Positions 51,611 through 62,792 of a stretch of 64,000 bases of DNA are shown here, in pieces. The number at the start of each line of letters is the position of its first letter. Position 1 is the first letter of the stretch. The stretch lies in assembly GCA_001592805.2 (NCBI GenBank), contig CP051141.1:248001-312000 (forward strand), written 5' to 3'. Origin of the DNA: Peltaster fructicola (lineage: Eukaryota; Ascomycota; Dothideomycetes). The notes beneath the pieces are model-generated. The model had not been told where the DNA came from. It was given only the letters and a program-made list of their open reading frames with translations, and searched no databases. The position numbers and the translations under genes were made by a program.

Positions 51611-54600
51611 TCAGCCGAAACGCGTCAGAACATTCTCAAGCTCTGCCGACAGCTCGAGCAGCCTGAATGGCTTTGTCACGACAGAATCCATACCAGCATT
51701 CATCACTGCGGCCTGCTGCTCAGCTCGCGCGTTGGCGGTCACGCCAATGACTGGGACGTGTCCTTTGATCTCTTTGGACTGCTGCATAGCCCGAATCCTC
51801 CTGGCGCACTCGAGACCATTACAAACAGGCATCTCCACGTCCATCAGCACGATCTGAAGTGGAAGGCCACCCTTCTTGCAGAAATGTGTCTTACGAATAT
51901 GGTCAAGAGCTTCGAGACCATGGTTGGCAACTGTGACAACATACTGCAGTCGCTCGAGTTGGTTCCGCATGACTTTCTGATTGACAAGGTTGTCCTCGAC
52001 AATCAGGATGTGAATCTTGGACTCGTCCGATGGATCGATAAGCTCAATGGCTCTCTCATTCACACTTAGTCGTCGCTCCTTGGGCTGGTCAGAGTCCTGG
52101 CCTGGTAGTGGTCCAGTCGCAGTCATGCTCGGGTTTTCTTTCGCCTCTAATGGACAAGCACTGGGTGCTGCACAACGCGGCGCCATCATATAGAACGCAA
52201 ATGTTGCGCCCTTCCCACTTGAAGCGACTCCTATGGCGCCTCCAAGCATTCGAGTGAGTTGTCGTGATATGAATAAACCGAGACCGGATCCGCCGTACTC
52301 AACATGAGTCTTGGGTGATGCTTGCTGGAACTTCTGAAACAAGCGCTTCATCTCATCAGGTGTCATCCCTCGACCAGTGTCGACGACTTCGAGCCCGATG
52401 AAGACGTTGTCATCTGCTGAGCGTGACGCTTCCCAGTCGTTGGAGATGTAATTCACGCCGCTAAGAGACTGCTCCGGACGCCCTTTAGTAGCACATAATG
52501 TGATCGTGATGTGCCGCACAGGCTCTGCTTGCGTGAACTTGATAGCATTGGTGAGGAGGTTGATCAGTACCTGAAGAAGACGGCTTGGATCGAGACGCAT
52601 CCAGTTGATTTGCAGGTCATGATAAGATTGATCAACGTCAAATGTCAGCTTGATATCATGCTTGTGCACCTCTCCATCAAACATCTTCAAGGCTTGAGCT
52701 ATTGTTTGGACAGGCTGCGTCTCGACAGGGCAAATGACAAGCAGGCCGGAGTCGAGCTTGCTGAGTGTAAGAACGTCATCGATGATACGCTTCTGGTGCT
52801 GTGCGCAAGCCATGATGATCTCTGCACTGTCAAGGTGCATTTCGACATCGTTGCGAGATAGCTCGATCACCTCAGTTCCACGTCTGCGAAGTTCTTGCAT
52901 GGCAGCGATCAAGCTCTCGGCGCATAGCATGATGGCAGAGAGTGGATTGCGTGCCTCGTGGCTCGTAAGGTCCATGAAGTTGTCCTGTTGTCTCTTCAGC
53001 TCGACCAAGTCGTTCATACGTCGACGTTGAAACCCTTCCATCCACTTTTGCCTACTGATGTCAGTCAAGCACCCAAGGATGCCCTTTACACTACCGTCTG
53101 CATATTTCTCAGCATAAGCAGACGCGATAGTCCATGTAGGTCCTTCGATTAGTTCCCCGCTGAAGTACTCGTCAACTTCGGGGTGGAAAGGCCGTTGCCA
53201 TCTCATCTCAAAGACCACCGAAGCGCCCTGTAAGAGTTTCGCCCACTCGTTCTGCACAAGCATCATATCGTCTGCGTGAACAGTAGGCAACCAGGACATT
53301 GGTCCCCATAAGTCGGAAGAGTGGCCAGTGATCTCCCTCCAGTTCTTATTCGCATACAAGACAGTGCCTTCTGCGTCAAGCTGAAACATTCCAACTGGCG
53401 CCATATCAGCCATGGTCCGGAATCGAGTCTCGTTTTCTACAGCTTCCTTTTGTGTTTCAGCAAGTTGCGCTGAGAGCCTGGACCGATCTTGAGCAACGAG
53501 ACAAGCCCGTTGTGCCTCCTCCTCGATCAGCATGACGGATGCCAATGATGTGGCACATTGGCGCAAGAGTAGTTGGACGAACAGCTGATAATCGGAGTCG
53601 TACCTGGCAAGTGGGTTGATTCCCAGTACCATGAATCCAAAGGTGTCCTCCTTGCCTGTTGGTGCGATGGAGAACAATACAATCGTGTCGCATGGATCGC
53701 CATGTGCAGGAGACCGAGCGACACCGTCGAGGATAGTGGGAAATGTGCCGTCAGACTTGCGTAGAACTAGTGGCTTATCTGTGAACATAGCATGTCGGAA
53801 CTCTGCTGAGAAGAGCTCACCTGCTCGGGTACAGTCCATATTCTGTGGTAAGCCATCAAAGTCCTCAGGGAGACCTATCTTCGCCGCACATGACCATTGT
53901 CTGATCTCATTTCGGCGATAAAGGCCAGTTGGTCCAGTATATGACTTCGTTGGATTGGCACTGGTCGTTCCAGCACCCACCAGCGAATATAGCACTGCGA
54001 AGGGAAGATCTGATGTATTGGTGGCACAGCCTTGTATGACTGCGTCCCAAAAGTCCTGGACGTTGGATGCAAGGGCAGTCTTCTGGCCTAGTAATAGCAT
54101 TGTCTGAAGTCGCCTGGCCTGCACTTGCTTTGCGGTGGTGTCAAAGACTGTATGATATGACCCAAAAACTCCACCAGCAGTATCTGCAACGGGCACAACA
54201 GTGTATGAGAACCAGAATTCCTCTCGGCAGCCAGCACGATTGAGCAGGAACAATGCATCATCACCCTTTGACGATCTTCCATACTTTTCAGCATTTGAGA
54301 ACAGCTCCATGAAGACCTCACTGACGGAAGGCTCTGGCCACATCTCGGGAAACCGTTGGCCAAGGTGTTGCGGATGCCTTTCTGCAGCGACTGCAGCGAA
54401 TGCTTCGTTGTAGAAGCCTACATACGTGGGTCCTATCCACAGTGCTGAAGTGTGTGGTCAGTGTCTGAGCACATCAGAATGACCATGCCAAGCTTACCTG
54501 CAGCTCTCTTGTCGCACAAGCACATGTTTGCCTATTACATGTCAACAAAGTCCGATCTCTTGTTCTCTGTACCCGCCATTCTCCTAAGGTCCAAGTTCCA

Positions 54601-54906
54601 TCTGGACATCGGCCCCAGCTCAGTACTAGCCCAGTCGAACTCTCGGACAAACCTCACGTAGTCGCTGATCTGTAGACCTTGTGGCAAAGACGGCAGTGTG
54701 ACATCGAATGGCCAGATTGGTGACTGATTCGACACGCTCCGTGTATGATCTTGTGGCTGCTCGTCGTGAACAAGCTCTATCCACCTTTCATACAACGTCT
54801 TTGCAAGCCAATCAGGGTCATGTTCTTTGAGTCTCTGAAAGAGTTCGTCAAGCTGCATTGTCGTCCTTGAGGACGCTGGCGCTGCTTCGTCGTTTGGCTG
54901 CGCCAT
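51611..54906 (-). CDS. hybrid histidine kinase with PAS domain and receiver
   Basis: I use complement(join(51611..54444,54573..54906)), giving 1055 residues. The family N-terminal block FDWASTELGPM leads to LRRMA, then the join to ALWIGPTYVGFYNEAF. A PAS domain lies at about 450-570 (ETRFRTMADMAPVGMF). The HisKA box SHEARNPLSAI carries the phosphorylated His (about 607). The ATPase has NLLTNAIKFT, DTGRGMTPDEM and GSGLGLFISR (about 740-830). The receiver HILIVEDNLVNQKV to VTKPF has its phospho-Asp in LMDVEMP (about 980). No transmembrane segment is seen, so it is a cytosolic sensor feeding a phosphorelay through an HPt protein. The 128-bp intron is more than twice the usual length here and contains a possible 34-nt micro-exon (54498-54531), so the first join is uncertain. 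Confidence 0.87.
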
Positions 54907-55669
54907 CTTCGAGACTTTCGACCATTACACTGGTAGGCTGTTGATCACGACGGCAGATTCTGCATAGATGTGCTGCTGTTTGAAACAGAGTGAGGTCAGG
55001 CGACTCGAAGCACTCACTGCAAATGAGGTAGGGACGAGAGTCACCAAGTGCATGCTGGGCGACTGGTTATAAGCAACAACTCGCTCCTTTCATTGTTCGT
55101 TGCACCGCGGATGCCTCCCACCTGCTTCGGGATGCCCAGCAATTCTGCAAAGCTTCACTGGTAAGAACGACTCCCACCCGGATCGTGGTTCTGCAAGGTA
55201 CCTTTGTTCTCGACGAACAGCGCCGCATCTGACTCAAGTTGCCGCGGACTCTTCACCGTGCTGATGATCGCAAGATGCCTATGTGATGCCAGATTGGCAT
55301 GAAAGCACGGAGACTGGCTGTAGGACCTCATGACTTCAGACTGAAGCAGTCTCTCACATCGAACCTTCCACTTTAGCTTGCGGTAGTACAGTTTGGTGAT
55401 GAAACCTGTTTGCCTTGATGGCAAGATCGTAGGAAGTGATGTGATGGCCAAGCGCGAATGGAAAGTCACAAGTGTGGGCAGCATGGACCGTGCGTGGCGA
55501 TATATCACTTCAGGCTCAGTACAAGAATCTCAGTCATGCACCACTCTGCCACATCGATCGGCCACCGTCGTCTGCACGCTTATTACGCCCTGGGCACATC
55601 AGATGATGCAGGCAGGTCGAAAGCTTAACACATAACCACTGCGAACGCCTTCACGTGTCCACAACGACC
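54907..55669. other. divergent intergenic region between the histidine kinase and RPC34 genes
   Basis: About 760 bp with no supported gene. A minus-strand frame at 55155-55508 is not recognisable and is discounted. Confidence 0.45.
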
Positions 55670-56944
55670 ATGGCAAAACTTTCAGCAGAAGCGGATGAAC
55701 TCTATGTGAAGTGCATGGAAGTCGCCGCCACAACTGCAGATCCATCAGCAAGAGAATTCACACAGGTCGAGCTCGAGGCATTAACAGCATGGTCCTCAGA
55801 AGTGCTTCTGCGGCTCATCACCGAGCTTACCGACCACCTTTTGATGCGCAGCTTCAAAGTATCTAATCAAATTCACTGGTGCTGTCGAAGCAAGGACCTT
55901 GCTGCGAGGTGAGTATATCTGGCCAGTCGAAAGCAATGACTAATGAAGAGCAGTCTATCGACCCTCTCTGAACAAGAGAGAATAGTATTCGGACACATAG
56001 AGGATTCGAATATCGTCGGGGTCTGGGTCAAAAGGATCAAGGCCATCACGCAGATACCTCCAAATGAAGTGCAGAAAGCAGTCGGCAAGCTGGAGAGGAT
56101 GGGCTTGGTGAAAGGCATTAGAAGTGTCAACAATCTTGCTCAGCGTCTCTACATGCTGGCGCACCTGGCTCCTAGCGAGAAAGTCACCGGTGGTAGTTTC
56201 TACGACAATGGAGTCCTGGACGAGAGCATGGTCGAAGAGATGCGCAATCTCATCGTCTTCCACGTCCGGACTCGAAGCTGGATCGACGCGAGAAGAAAGG
56301 CACGCCAAGGAAGCTCTACAATCGACCTCGAAGACGACGAGCACCACGACACATCTCAATCGCGCAAGCGCAAACGAGCTGTCGAGAGTATAGAGCCTGG
56401 CTCGGAATCGGTCAATGGCAAACACAAGAACGAGGTTTTCCTTGACGACTCTGATTCTGAAGACCAAGCAGCACGCCAGCAAATCGCTACCGGCAAGAAA
56501 CGCAAATTGGATGCTGGCGACATCGAGGATGGTGGTATGCCATCGAAGTCCCGCCGTCGTGAAGAAGCCCGTACCTACCAGCTTGCATATCCACATGGCT
56601 ACACGAACTATCCTACGGTCAGAAGCATCCTCGAGTTCTTACAAGGCTGCGAGGCGCTGCGCGAGAGTAAGAGGCAGACACTCACGGTAGAAGAGGTGCA
56701 ATGTCTGCTTAATGTGCTGGTCTGGGACGACAAGCTAGAGAAGATCCGCAACGGCTACCGCACGGTGCGTGGTGTGGAGTTCTCACAACCTGGAGCGTCC
56801 GAATTTGAACCACAGAACAACCTTGCTGGCAATGGCTTGACAGAAGTGCCTTGCGGACGTTGTCAACTCTTCGATCTCTGTCAAGAAGGCACCAAAGTCA
56901 GTGCTGACAGCTGCGTGTATTATGCCGAATGGATATCGACTTGA
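55670..56944 (+). CDS. RPC34: RNA polymerase III subunit Rpc34 (RPC6)
   Basis: I read join(55670..55908,55954..56944), giving 409 residues. The 45-bp intron splits a Ser codon and joins KDLAA to SLSTLSEQERIVFGHIED. Rpc34 belongs to the Rpc82-Rpc34-Rpc31 subcomplex that opens promoters with TFIIIB, so tRNA and 5S genes depend on it. Two winged helices are visible, the second with VWVKRIKAITQIPPNEVQKAV and GLVKGIRSVN and then TGGSFYDNGVLD. A polar insert of about 90 residues with basic patches (SRKRKRAVES, GKKRKLDAG) follows and carries probable nuclear signals; it is longer than in yeast but usual for filamentous fungi. The C-terminus has CGRC, C and C cysteines (CGRCQLFDLC then SCVYY), the known iron-sulfur cluster site of the family. 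Confidence 0.92.
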
Positions 56945-57947
56945 GACTATCGTTGAAGGATTCGAATACGAAGCTCAACTGGACCGGCGCCTGAGGACAT
57001 GTGATACGAACAGCCTACTCGATGGAAGTGCTCCCGTTGGCTCACTCGTTACACCACATTATTGTCTCTCTGTACGCACAGCTTTTTGTAGACCTGTACT
57101 CCGATATTGTATCATTTCAGCAAGATGGTTCGTAGAACAAAGCCCGCCAGATCGTATATTCAGTCAGTGCTTGGATCTGAGGAAGATGCTATCAAGTGAT
57201 GCTATGAACAGCAAAGTCTGTTCTCGATCGAGGCATGATGGACAGGAGATACGCTAGTCTAGTTGATGGCGACTTCATCGCGATGACTTTGCTACCACAG
57301 CAGCGCGTGTGCCCTCGCAGCACGAGACGACACCCGTCTTTAGGCCATGACTGGCATCTGTCCGTCGTTCGACATAGCTGAGCTGCTACGACTCGGCAAC
57401 CCAGTCACTCTCTCCAGACTCACTTATGTAGGAGAACACTTCTTATTGGCCATACTAGATCGAAGTCGAAATGACCGGCGTGTTAAGCTTTGGTGAGGCT
57501 GGATCGTCCGGCACGGTTAATCACAATAGCGTTACAGGGGTCGCGAATCCTCCTTGTCGCTATTGTCTATTGTACCTCGAGCGAGTCCAGATCTTTTCTC
57601 TTCGTGACATCTCTTTCGTCCTTCAGAGCACTCATTGCAGCATTCATTCCTTCACCATCACGCTCGCACAGCAATCAGTCATTCATTCATTCATACATTC
57701 GACAGTTATACCCACCTATCGTTCTCCCAGCCGATCTTGTACTACAATCAGCATTCCACCGACAGCCAATCTAATCGACATTGACAACAAGCATCTACCA
57801 GCCATTCTGCTACATCAACGTGTGTCATCGCATCAGACGAAAGAGAAGCGTAAAAACACAATCACGACGACACACATATTGAAACTCTAGAGTCGAGCGA
57901 ACGCCTCTCCCGCTACCCTAGAAGCCTAATACCACAAGATACGTCCA
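56945..57947. other. intergenic stretch and probable long 5' leader
   Basis: No gene supported over 1 kb. The right half (from about 57590) is C/T-rich with ATTC repeats at 57680-57694 and contains many CATTC/CACGACGAC strings, as expected for a promoter and 5' leader of the small gene at 57948. Confidence 0.45.
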
Positions 57948-58270
57948 ATGGCTGGCGTACGAGATCCTGCGTTCTGGAAGCGCTTTTCGATGGCAGTACA
58001 CTTGGATGAGGAGCACGGCACATCGAAGTCCGATGTGAAGGACAGGTAAAGAATACACAGCACAATAGCTTGACTGTGCTAATTAGTTGCAGCGACTCCT
58101 GGCTCGCACGACAGCAGCGCAAGTCTTCGAGGCGAACGAAGATTTGCTGGGCTTTTTGGCTCGTTCTCTTCGGCACTGCAGCACTTGTCATTATCGTTAT
58201 CGCATGGTTGCTACAGAGTGGCATCTTCAACAAGCATATCGCCGGCTCATCCACATCGACTTCATCTTGA
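57948..58270 (+). CDS. small conserved single-pass membrane protein
   Basis: I read join(57948..58045,58093..58270), giving 91 residues. The 47-bp intron (GTAAAG to TGCAG, with GCTAAT branch) splits a Ser codon. The N-terminus MAGVRDPAFWKRFSMAVHLD and DSWLARQQRKSSRRTK are soluble and strongly basic at the end. One hydrophobic segment (WAFWLVLFGTAALVIIVIAW) follows with a short Ser/Thr tail, so it should be tail-anchored or type II. I recall very similar small hypothetical proteins in other ascomycetes, but no function is known. The basic stretch before the membrane segment suggests the N-terminus faces the cytosol. Confidence 0.8.
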
Positions 58271-58793
58271 GATATGATCGGGAGGACTATCTTTATACCC
58301 ATTTGCATTATACGAGATACAGGAGAAGGACTAAGGCATGGACCAGCTAACTCATACTGCTGGCTCAGTAATGTATCTCCCATATGATACCACGATTCAC
58401 TGCAGCGTAAAGCTTGACAGTGCATTCACTTCGAACTAGCTGAAACAACAACGATTCTTTCAATGCTTCAGTGTGGATCGTACTTTCAATTTGATCACTA
58501 TAGTACATACTGTGCAGATTACTGCCTGTATTATCGTCTCGAGCTGTTGAGCGCGGGTCTATTCAAGATATTCATGCTGATATCCCGACTTGCTACCATT
58601 ATGGCAGCTCAGAGAGTCAAGTCTGTCGTAGCATGTCTTTCGAGCGGCGTTCGTGCTCCTCTGCATACATGCTTGCAGCCCAGATGCTGTGCGCCGACGC
58701 ACGCCTCACTGTCACGCTCTTCCTCAGATCGGAGTGATCACTGTGCTGTGTTTATGCCGTCCTCTCGTGCTTTAATCCCGCAATCCTGTCCAT
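58271..58793. other. convergent intergenic stretch
   Basis: It holds 3' UTRs of the small membrane protein and of the U2AF gene. A plus-strand frame at 58463-58915 crosses into the U2AF gene on the other strand and is not taken as real. Confidence 0.45.
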
Positions 58794-59405
58794 CTATGCG
58801 GGCGAAGGACTCCTTGAGACACTTCGTGGATCTCTACCGCGCTCGCGCAACCACTTCTTCGTGGCAAGCTCTAAATCGCGATCGAGCTCCGGAGATGGTT
58901 GTTTGCGATGTATGAAGTTGCAGAATCCGCCTCTTACACAGCCTTCGCCACTGTTCAGCCTACAACACGCCTCCCTGAAGTCTGTGACAGGGCTGAGCTC
59001 CGCGTAGATAGGTCGACCAGCATACCACCGGCTGTTCAGCGCGTCGCAAGCAGCCTGTGCAGAGCCCTCGTACTTGAAGCGTGCGTACACGTTGCCAATC
59101 AAGTGATCATTGTTATTGTCACAGACTACAACCTCTTCAACCTCGCCGTACTTGCACATCTCGCACCAAAAGTCCTCGTAGAATGCATCAAAGTGGTTCT
59201 GCAGCTGTGCGGGATTCATGCGGCTCTTGTTGTCGTATGCTGGGTTCTGGTAGAGATTCGGGAGGAGGATGGTTTGACTGTAGCTAGGTTTGACATGCTT
59301 TCGAGAGCATCGGTCGCCGTGTCTGCATGCGCCGATTTTGTAGTAGAATGAGCAGTTGACTTTATCCTGCTCCGTACCGAAGATGGAGGCAAGATAGTTG
59401 GCCAT
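58794..59405 (-). CDS. U2 snRNP auxiliary factor small subunit (U2AF35/U2AF23)
   Basis: A single exon encodes 203 residues from the ATG at 59405. The small subunit of U2AF reads the AG at the 3' splice site, with the large subunit bound to the pyrimidine tract. Two CCCH zinc fingers flank an atypical RRM (UHM). The first finger is CSFYYKIGACRHGDRCSRKH, and the second is CCRLNSGEGCVRGGFCNFIH. The UHM contains EDFWCEMCKYGEVEEVVVCD and GNVYARFKYEGSAQAACDAL, with the Trp-rich helix NSRWYAGRPIYAEL. The C-terminus is a short RS-like tail (DPRSVSRSPSPA) as in S. pombe Uaf2, shorter than the human RS domain. Length fits fungal members. It needs no intron itself. Confidence 0.95.
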   Translation of the reverse strand: MANYLASIFGTEQDKVNCSFYYKIGACRHGDRCSRKHVKPSYSQTILLPNLYQNPAYDNKSRMNPAQLQNHFDAFYEDFWCEMCKYGEVEEVVVCDNNNDHLIGNVYARFKYEGSAQAACDALNSRWYAGRPIYAELSPVTDFREACCRLNSGEGCVRGGFCNFIHRKQPSPELDRDLELATKKWLRERGRDPRSVSRSPSPA

Positions 59406-59694
59406 GATGAGGTTCGTGTTATGTTATCGAGACGCGACGAACGTGGTGGCTATGGAGATGTTGCAAAGAGGACGTGGTGATGGTGAATGCGCGTGAAGAC
59501 GTTCATGGCGAAATATTTGGTAAGCAGGCAAGTGGTCAGTGCTTCTATCAGATTCTAGCTTCGAAGACTCATACAGCTACCACCTGTAAGGTCTATGCCA
59601 GAGCCATGGCTGCCAACATTCCCAATGCGTTACAGTCGATGGCATTCGACTGCAACAAGATGTCTCTTCGTCTAATCATAATTCCAGTTGTCTT

Positions 59695-60984
59695 TTAGAA
59701 CAAGGACGCTGTTCCCACCAGCCTGTCCACTAACTGCACCAATACTCTACCAACAAGAGCTGCTGTGGCCAGGGGAAGGAGGATCTGCGCGAACTCGAGT
59801 GTGTAGCGAGACTCCACCTGAGTAGAGATGTATGGTGTCTTGAACTCATCCTGTGGTCCGCCTTCGATATCGACGGCAGAGACTTCGCCAGGGAACTTGC
59901 CTTCGCGCATGAAATGCTCTATGATCTCATCCTTCTCGCGCCATCGTGCCATGATCCAGTCGAACATCTTGTCGTGGTCATCGAGAGGTAGATCAGCCAC
60001 ACGGTACCTGCGCCAGTGCATGTTGACCGATTTTGGAGGACGACCCTGGAAGTATACTGAACGTAGAGTAAAGATCTCACTACCATATCCGCCTGGTGGT
60101 ACACCCTCATATGCAATCGTGCAATCGTAGAGGTATTCCACACTGTTCTTGAGCTCTTGCAGACAGAGTTGAAGGCCCTTGATGCGAGGAACAACCATAT
60201 GCTTGAAGTCTGGCCAGCCACGCTTCTTGCTGAACTCCGCCGACTTGTTACGCTCGTTCTGAGTCAGATTTGTGCCTTCTGGGAAGATCAGCAGCCACAT
60301 CGGATCGAGCTGCTTCGTGCCCTGCGAGGTCGCTAAAGGTGCAGAGTAGCGTGTGTTGAGCTTGTGGAGATTTCTACGCATGTTGGCCTCGTCTTCGGCC
60401 CACTTTCGCTCCATGAAGATGAAGTCGTAGAGCTGCATGGCTGGACCGATCAGAGGTGTCCATTTCAAGCTTGCCTTGAGGATGATGTAGATGTGACCGT
60501 GCATTGCTGGATCGTTGGTATACGCTGCCCACCACATGTAAAGCCAGTCGGTGTAGAGCTGATGGTTGGCAATGTAGACAATTCGCTCGGGGAAGTGCAT
60601 GCGGATTTGGCCATCACGTCCTTGCTTGAGCTGACCAGCAACACTCTGGTCGCCAGAGACTCTGACAGTCGTCGGAGCGAAGATTTTCGTGATGTTCGTG
60701 ATGAGGATGCCGAAGTATTGTTTCGTCACTGCTATCCAGGCTCGATACCAGTCTTCCGAGTATAAACGGATGGGGAGACCGAGCAACTGTGAGAAGTGGA
60801 TGGTGAAGCAGAAGAAGAAGAAGTAGACGGAGAACACAGCTATTCGTAGTACCTGCATAGCCAGTCCATGTTTGGGCTTGCCAACCGGGTGCTTCTCGCT
60901 CGGTGTGAACTCAGACTGCACTGAGGTGCCATTCGTGAGGCCGATGTCGTTCGTCTTACGCTGTCGAAGCTCTGCGGACGCCAT
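59695..60984 (-). CDS. lysophospholipid/lysocardiolipin acyltransferase (PlsC family, LCLAT/Cst26-like)
   Basis: A single exon encodes 429 residues. PlsC acyltransferases add a fatty acyl chain to a lysophospholipid. The active-site motif NHQLYTD lies near residue 140, and the second block FPEGTNLTQNERNKS gives the glycerol-phosphate-binding part. A hydrophobic N-terminal segment (AVFSVYFFFFCFTIHFSQLL) anchors it in the ER membrane, and the C-terminus holds another (FAQILLPLATAALVGRVLVQ). The later block VEYLYDCTIAYEGVPPG fits the LCLAT1/AGPAT8 group. Yeast Cst26/Psi1 puts stearate on phosphatidylinositol; which lipid this enzyme uses is not known. It is divergent from POS5 across a gap of about 290 bp. 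Confidence 0.9.
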   Translation of the reverse strand: MASAELRQRKTNDIGLTNGTSVQSEFTPSEKHPVGKPKHGLAMQVLRIAVFSVYFFFFCFTIHFSQLLGLPIRLYSEDWYRAWIAVTKQYFGILITNITKIFAPTTVRVSGDQSVAGQLKQGRDGQIRMHFPERIVYIANHQLYTDWLYMWWAAYTNDPAMHGHIYIILKASLKWTPLIGPAMQLYDFIFMERKWAEDEANMRRNLHKLNTRYSAPLATSQGTKQLDPMWLLIFPEGTNLTQNERNKSAEFSKKRGWPDFKHMVVPRIKGLQLCLQELKNSVEYLYDCTIAYEGVPPGGYGSEIFTLRSVYFQGRPPKSVNMHWRRYRVADLPLDDHDKMFDWIMARWREKDEIIEHFMREGKFPGEVSAVDIEGGPQDEFKTPYISTQVESRYTLEFAQILLPLATAALVGRVLVQLVDRLVGTASLF

Positions 60985-61276
60985 CTTGCGAGCTGTTGAA
61001 GAGACGATGTTCTAATCCGGACGATTGCTGGAAATCACAGGCCTGTGGCCATCGCATCTATGTCAGGGAGGTCTGGAAGGTCGGCAGGGACGTGATCCAA
61101 AGAAAATCGTCCAGACTGACACAGCTTGACATGTGGTCGCTGCCTGCTGCTGCAAAACGTCACAACGTCCGTGCTTCCCGCAGCATGTGATCGAGATCAC
61201 AAATCGACCTCTCCCATTCGAACGCGCCTTGAAGTCATCAACGATATCGTCGCTGTGCTTGGGAGGGGATGGCAGC
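60985..61276. promoter_or_regulatory. short bidirectional promoter between the acyltransferase and POS5 genes
   Basis: Only about 290 bp separate the two divergent start codons, so both promoters overlap. No gene is visible. Confidence 0.4.
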
Positions 61277-62676
61277 ATGATCAGATGTCTTGCTCGCTGC
61301 GACAAACGCGTGGTGCAGCAGTTATTCCGCGTGCCATCACTATCTCACAGGCTATTCAGCTCGACCACCCAACGATGTGAGATACGCTCGCTTACTCAGC
61401 TTGATGCAAGTATCCATCCATCCTATGAAGGTCAGTACCTTGTGAGCAGTGATCAGCTCGTCTGACAATAACAGATACGAAGAGTCGTGACCTCTTGTCA
61501 TTACAATGGCCAACACCACCTCGAAACGTCCTTGTGGTCTCGAAGAACAACGACTCCAGAGTGAAAGCAGCGCTCCTTGAATACGCATCTCACGTCAACG
61601 ATACATATCCTGGGGTATCACTGATCTTCGAGCCCGACTTGGCTAAGACTGTCCACGATGATCTCACCTTTCCAGTCTATGCATTGGACCGTAACCAGGA
61701 CCGCCACAACAGCTATACCGACAAGGTGGACCTGGTGACAACTTTAGGCGGCGATGGCACGATATTGCATGCAGCATCACTCTTTGCCACTGCTAAACGA
61801 GTCCCACCAGTGTTGTCTTTCTCGATGGGCACACTTGGCTTCCTAGGAGAATGGAAGTTTCTCGAGTACAAACGTGCGTTCAGAGAAGTCTATGTCTCAG
61901 GCCTTGGCACCAATCTTCCAGCGAGGTCAACGGATGAGGCACCAGCAGTATCAACTGCTGGTATATCGAACGATGCACATTCCGATCTGCATCGTGGCAA
62001 GTCAATGGGGGCATCAAGATCATCACGGATACTACTTCGAAATCGGCTCAAGATCGGCATATACTCGTCCGATGGGAAGCAGCTGCCTTACGAGACTGTC
62101 AAGACCTCAGATACTGGTGTGCGAGACATCTACGCACTCAATGAAGTACTGCTACATCGTGGAGCAGCACCACATCTTGCACACATAACCATCATGATAG
62201 GCTCGCCACCTAATCAGCGAATCTTGACCACAGCAATTGCCGACGGATTCTTGATATCGACACCAACCGGCAGTACAGCATACTCACTCTCTAGCGGCGG
62301 CTCCATTGTGCACCCTCTGGTGTCTTCACTGCTTCTCACGCCGATCTGTCCTCGATCATTGTCATTTCGTCCGTTGGTGCTGCCAGCCAACACGCCGGTC
62401 ACTCTTCGTATTGAGGAGGAAAATAGAGGCAAGGAGATAGAGGTCTCTATTGATGGTGTCAGACGACGTCAAGGTCTTCGAGCAGGAATGGAAGTTCGTG
62501 TGCTGGGTGAAGAAGTGTCCACCTATGGCCAGCACGGCAAGAAAGATTGGCGTGGTGGTGTGCCAAGCATAGTTCGTGGAGCTTCTGGTACAGGAGGTGA
62601 TCCAGGAGCTGACCATTGGGTGGGCGGCTTGAATCGCCTGCTGAAGTTTAATTATCCATTCGGCGAAGATGGATGA
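61277..62676 (+). CDS. POS5: mitochondrial NADH/NAD kinase Pos5
   Basis: I read join(61277..61430,61475..62676), giving 451 residues. The 44-bp intron (GTCAGT to ACAG) splits an Asp codon and joins ASIHPSYE to DTKSRDLLSLQWPTPPRNVL. The second exon alone has no ATG near its start, so the first exon is required. That exon supplies a typical presequence (MIRCLARCDKRVVQQLFRVP) for mitochondrial import. The kinase has VTTLGGDGTILHAASLF and FSMGTLGFLGEW, then DGFLISTPTGSTAYSLSSGG. The TPICPRSLSFRPLVLP block and the end (GLNRLLKFNYPFG) match yeast Pos5, not Utr1. It phosphorylates NADH to make NADPH in the matrix, for arginine synthesis, iron-sulfur assembly and oxidant defence. About 50 polar residues are inserted after GTNLPARS, a fungal-specific loop. 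Confidence 0.93.
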
Positions 62677-62792
62677 TGAGCATTTTGGCAGCTTACTATA
62701 GCCTTTGCAGCACAGATAGGTATGCGCAAGTCCTCATCTGCAGAACTTCTCCAACAGTGCTGAGATCGCTATCCTTCGACCAGCTATTTTGA

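Noticed and set aside
58463-58915. Plus-strand frame of 150 codons
   Set aside because: It crosses into the certain U2AF gene on the opposite strand and shows no protein-like motif, so it is a shadow frame.
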